A DNA stretch of 64,000 bases, taken from positions 638,242 to 702,241 of the forward strand of contig NZ_JAGWCB010000012.1 of the NCBI RefSeq assembly GCF_020387415.1. Reading direction: 5' to 3'. Source of the DNA: Ideonella benzenivorans. GTDB lineage: Bacteria > Pseudomonadota > Gammaproteobacteria > Burkholderiales > Burkholderiaceae_C. This document shows, piece after piece, positions 62,610 through 64,000 of the stretch. The first letter of the stretch is position 1. Each line of letters starts with the position of its first letter. The notes under the pieces are model-generated. The model worked only from the letters and a program-made list of their open reading frames with translations. It searched no databases and was not told the origin of the DNA. Both the position numbers and the translations under genes were made by a program.

Positions 62610-62937
62610 GCCACCGCTGATCGAATTCGAAACGGGTGAACTGAGCCCCGTGAGGTCTGCGAAAAACGCCGACCACTTTCGGCCAGGAGCGGCCATAGCT
62701 CAACGTCTGCTGGAAGCAAGCCCGGACATCGACTGGCCGTCGGCATCCACAACTTGACGGAGTCGCACACACTTTGTTTCGATGCGCCATTTGTCGCTCT
62801 GTTACGCAGTGATACCGTGCGAAGAGGCCATCGAAAATTCAACAGAGACAGCCACTTGGCGCGGGTTCAATCGGGGATGTTCAGGAGCATCCCGGTTGCT
62901 AGTGGCGCAAAGTGGGGTCGATAGCTGGTTGGGCGTC
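62610..62937. other. Gene-free space between dppF and the first cassette
   Basis: These 328 bases have lower G+C than the operon and no convincing gene; open frames here lack a start signal. Part of it (62853-62915) can fold by short inverted repeats (CCACTT with AAGTGG; GGGATG with CATCCC). It ends in the GTT core at 62928. It could be a remnant of an earlier cassette. Confidence 0.5.
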
Positions 62938-63387
62938 ATGACTCACTCCCGTAACGTTGCGCCACATGGTTGGTATGTTGCGTCGTACCTGCTGAGATTC
63001 ATTGAGCTTGCCGAAGAAGGGAACGACGACCCAGAGAAGCGATTTGTCACTTGGGAAAACACCATCCTGGTCAAGGCCCGCAGCATGAACGAAGCCTACG
63101 AGAAGGCCGTGAAGGTGGCCATGAAGGAAACTGAACCCTATAAGGGTGGACCAGACGGCGTAGACGTTCGGTGCGTATTTGAAGGCATCACAGATCTTCT
63201 CCCAATCTACGAAGAGCTTGCCGATGGAGCGGAAATCATGTGGGCGAAACATGCTCCGCGGAAACTTCGCAACATTCGCCAGCGTGCAAGGACGAAAGAT
63301 GAACTTCAGCAGTAGTGGTCCGCTGACGCCCAACCCGGCAGTCGAGCGGACCTGCGCGAAAGACCGCGCAGGCCGCTCACTTCTACG
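62928..63387 (+). mobile_element. Integron-type gene cassette 1
   Basis: The cassette begins at GTTGGGC (62928-62934). The 11 bases GTTGGGCGTCA (62928-62938) are the exact reverse complement of TGACGCCCAAC (63324-63334) at its 3' end. This is what a circularised cassette requires, since its own first bases complete its own attC site. It holds one gene, close to both ends, in the same direction as the attC. No integrase gene is in the window. Confidence 0.72.
62938..63315 (+). CDS. Cassette-borne DUF4288-like protein
   Basis: The 125-residue protein (ATG 62938, three bases after the cassette core) has APHGWYVASYLLRFIELAEE near the start, then RFVTWENTILVKARSMNEAY and EKAVKVAMKETEPYKGG. This WYVA...WENT(I/L)LVKA...AYEKA pattern agrees with the DUF4288 family, whose function is not known to me. 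G+C is well below that of the dpp operon. The longer frame upstream to 62782 crosses the cassette boundary and is not the gene. There is no good ribosome binding site, common for cassette genes. Confidence 0.7.
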   Translation: MTHSRNVAPHGWYVASYLLRFIELAEEGNDDPEKRFVTWENTILVKARSMNEAYEKAVKVAMKETEPYKGGPDGVDVRCVFEGITDLLPIYEELADGAEIMWAKHAPRKLRNIRQRARTKDELQQ

Positions 63388-63393
63388 TTCGGC
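63328..63393 (+). other. attC recombination site of cassette 1
   Basis: R'' box GCCCAAC (63328-63334) and R' box GTTCGGC (63387-63393), 66 bases in all. Between them AGT-C-GAGCGG-A-CCTGCGCG pairs with CGCGCAGG-CCGCTC-ACT, leaving C63343 and A63350 unpaired. Two extrahelical bases in one arm, an unpaired spacer and a variable terminal loop are attC hallmarks. R' departs from GTTRRRY at one position (C for R). Confidence 0.75.
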
Positions 63394-63435
63394 CTCACGA
63401 CACCATCTCTATTTCAGTCTCATAGGTAAAAAGCT

Positions 63436-63822
63436 ATGACCACTTTCTTTGCACCTAGCACCTATGAAAATCCGTTGACGGCTGGCGGCCGCGCACGAAC
63501 CGTTGCGGCATTTCATCTGGCTCAAGGCAATGTCGATACTCTAACCAATGCCGATATGCGCCGAGATATACTGAATGTACTGATGAGTCCACGCGCTGTC
63601 GGATATTGGTTGAACGACAAGAAATGGCTAGAACTCGTGCGTAAAGTAGGCCGTGTCAAAATTGTGAGACTAACGGACGCAGGGCTTCGCACGTGCGCTA
63701 ATAGCATCGCTGGTGGAAGCGAAGTTCCGACTACACCCGAGTTGGTGCAAACTCGCCGTATTCAAATGCTTCAGGGTAGTCATGGGCACACGCCCAAGTC
63801 CTTTGCACCGCTTGCAGAGTGA
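63436..63822 (+). CDS. Cassette-borne unknown protein, 128 residues
   Basis: The protein starts MTTFFAPSTYENPLTAGGRA. It has DMRRDILNVLMSPRAVGYWL and WLELVRKVGRVKIVRLTDAG, which looks like a small winged-helix-type fold, but I do not recognise a family. It has no signal peptide or membrane helix. Its low G+C and AT-rich codons differ sharply from the flagellar genes. It fills cassette 2 and ends two bases before the attC R'' side. Confidence 0.6.
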   Translation: MTTFFAPSTYENPLTAGGRARTVAAFHLAQGNVDTLTNADMRRDILNVLMSPRAVGYWLNDKKWLELVRKVGRVKIVRLTDAGLRTCANSIAGGSEVPTTPELVQTRRIQMLQGSHGHTPKSFAPLAE

Positions 63823-63880
63823 GGCCGAACCCATCATTCCACCGGACCTTACGCATAATGCCGCGCAAGGCCTGGCGTTC
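63819..63880 (+). other. Partial attC site of cassette 2
   Basis: R'' box GCCGAAC (63824-63830), then a left arm ending GGACCTT, a loop, and AAGGCC starting the right arm. From about 63876 the sequence stops matching the expected complement, and no GTTRRRY core is found where it should be. Confidence 0.5.
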
Positions 63881-64000
63881 TCAAATCCGAAGTGCAACAC
63901 CTTGCCCCTCCGGTAAGGTGTGAAGATGAAGATGAGATACAGGCAGCTGCAAGCTGAAGACCGCGTGACGCTGGCGGCGCTGCGCCAGCAGGGCTACAGC
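63880..64000 (+). mobile_element. Left end of an IS30-family-like insertion sequence (cut by window edge)
   Basis: A transposase start lies 46 bases in, after sequence with AAGTGCAACACC, which resembles the terminal repeat of several IS30-family elements (GTGCAAC core). The exact left tip and any target duplication cannot be set without the right end. The element seems to sit in the attC of cassette 2. Confidence 0.55.
63926..64000 (+). CDS. IS30-family-like transposase, N-terminal 25 residues (cut by window edge)
   Basis: The visible part, MKMRYRQLQAEDRVTLAALR then QQGYS, has the IS30 transposase start pattern (xRYRQLxxEDRxxLxxLRxQGxS), the lead into its helix-turn-helix. G+C rises again here. 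Only 25 codons are visible, so integrity is unknown. Confidence 0.65.
   Translation, partial: MKMRYRQLQAEDRVTLAALRQQGYS

Larger units (their letters stand above)
63387..63890 (+). mobile_element. Integron-type gene cassette 2 (3' end interrupted)
   Basis: It begins GTTCGGCCTCAC (63387-63398), the exact reverse complement of GTGAGGCCGAAC (63819-63830), its own attC R'' side: 12 matching bases. A half attC follows (GGACCTT and AAGGCC can pair with an unpaired A, as in attC 1). The expected right arm and GTT core are missing, and IS30-like sequence begins near 63880. End coordinate is approximate. Confidence 0.65.

Noticed and set aside
62839..62934. Possible upstream attC with ATTCAAC as R'' box
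   Set aside because: ATTCAAC fits RYYYAAC but pairs poorly with the following GTTGGGC, and the arms between are short and scattered. It may be only a remnant.
62782..62937. N-terminal extension of the DUF4288-like gene
   Set aside because: It would cross the cassette boundary at 62928, and the added residues show no family similarity; the ATG at 62938 fits the domain start.
1..64000. CRISPR arrays, tRNA and rRNA genes
   Set aside because: I saw no regularly spaced repeats and no tRNA- or rRNA-like sequence on reading both strands.

Overview
The window is a high-G+C (roughly two-thirds G+C by eye), gene-dense chromosomal segment that most resembles a betaproteobacterium of the order Burkholderiales. 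Evidence is the combination of an FlhDC master regulator, FliA/FlgM control, FlhF plus an FlhG-like protein, and the protein sequences. About 53 kb is one nearly continuous flagellar and chemotaxis superlocus. The last 11 kb holds transport genes, and the right edge holds accessory DNA.

Layout. Positions 1-2377 (minus) carry flgE (cut by the window), flgD, flgC and flgB. Positions 2580-4220 (plus) carry flgA, flgM and flgN. Positions 4361-10644 (minus) carry fliA, a degenerate flhG, flhF, flhA and flhB. A receiver-TPR protein at 10749-12383 joins these to a long minus-strand run, in transcription order fliF, G, H, I, J, K, L, M, N, O, P, Q, R (23589 down to 12415). fliE diverges at 23768 and is followed at once by a family-2 glycosyltransferase gene. 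Positions 25622-32088 (minus) hold a ycgR-type brake, fliT, fliS, fliD and three flagellin genes, two of them near-identical. Positions 32359-38154 (plus) form a compact glycosylation island: GT2-type protein, TPR/O-GlcNAc-transferase-like protein, UDP-GlcNAc 2-epimerase, and a double-domain glycosyltransferase. flhDC, motAB, cheY and cheZ follow, then a small unknown protein, a membrane-anchored methyltransferase, a NarL-type two-component pair, a second chemotaxis block (CheZ-like phosphatase candidate, cheY, cheA, two mcp genes, cheW), an FtsX/YbbP-like permease, and a Dpp-type peptide ABC operon with a LivJ-type lipoprotein gene embedded in it.

How it works together. FlhDC should start the hierarchy; FliA and its anti-sigma factor FlgM control the late genes. 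Sigma-28-like promoters of local form TCAAG or TAAAG, about 15 nt, TCCGATA are visible before flgM, fliS, two flagellin genes, motA and the second mcp. The glycosylation island sits between the flagellin genes and flhDC and probably modifies the Ser/Thr-rich flagellins. CheA, CheW, two CheY proteins, CheZ and a CheZ-like protein form the signalling path to the motor; cheR and cheB are not in the window.

The right edge (62928-64000) is the least expected part. It contains two integron-type gene cassettes without an integrase in view. Each cassette begins with a GTT core whose following bases are the exact reverse complement of the cassette's own 3' attC end (11 and 12 nt). The first attC site folds into a stem with extrahelical bases. 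The second attC runs into the left end of an apparent IS30-family element. The cassette genes (a DUF4288-like protein and an unknown 128-residue protein) have clearly lower G+C than the rest of the window.
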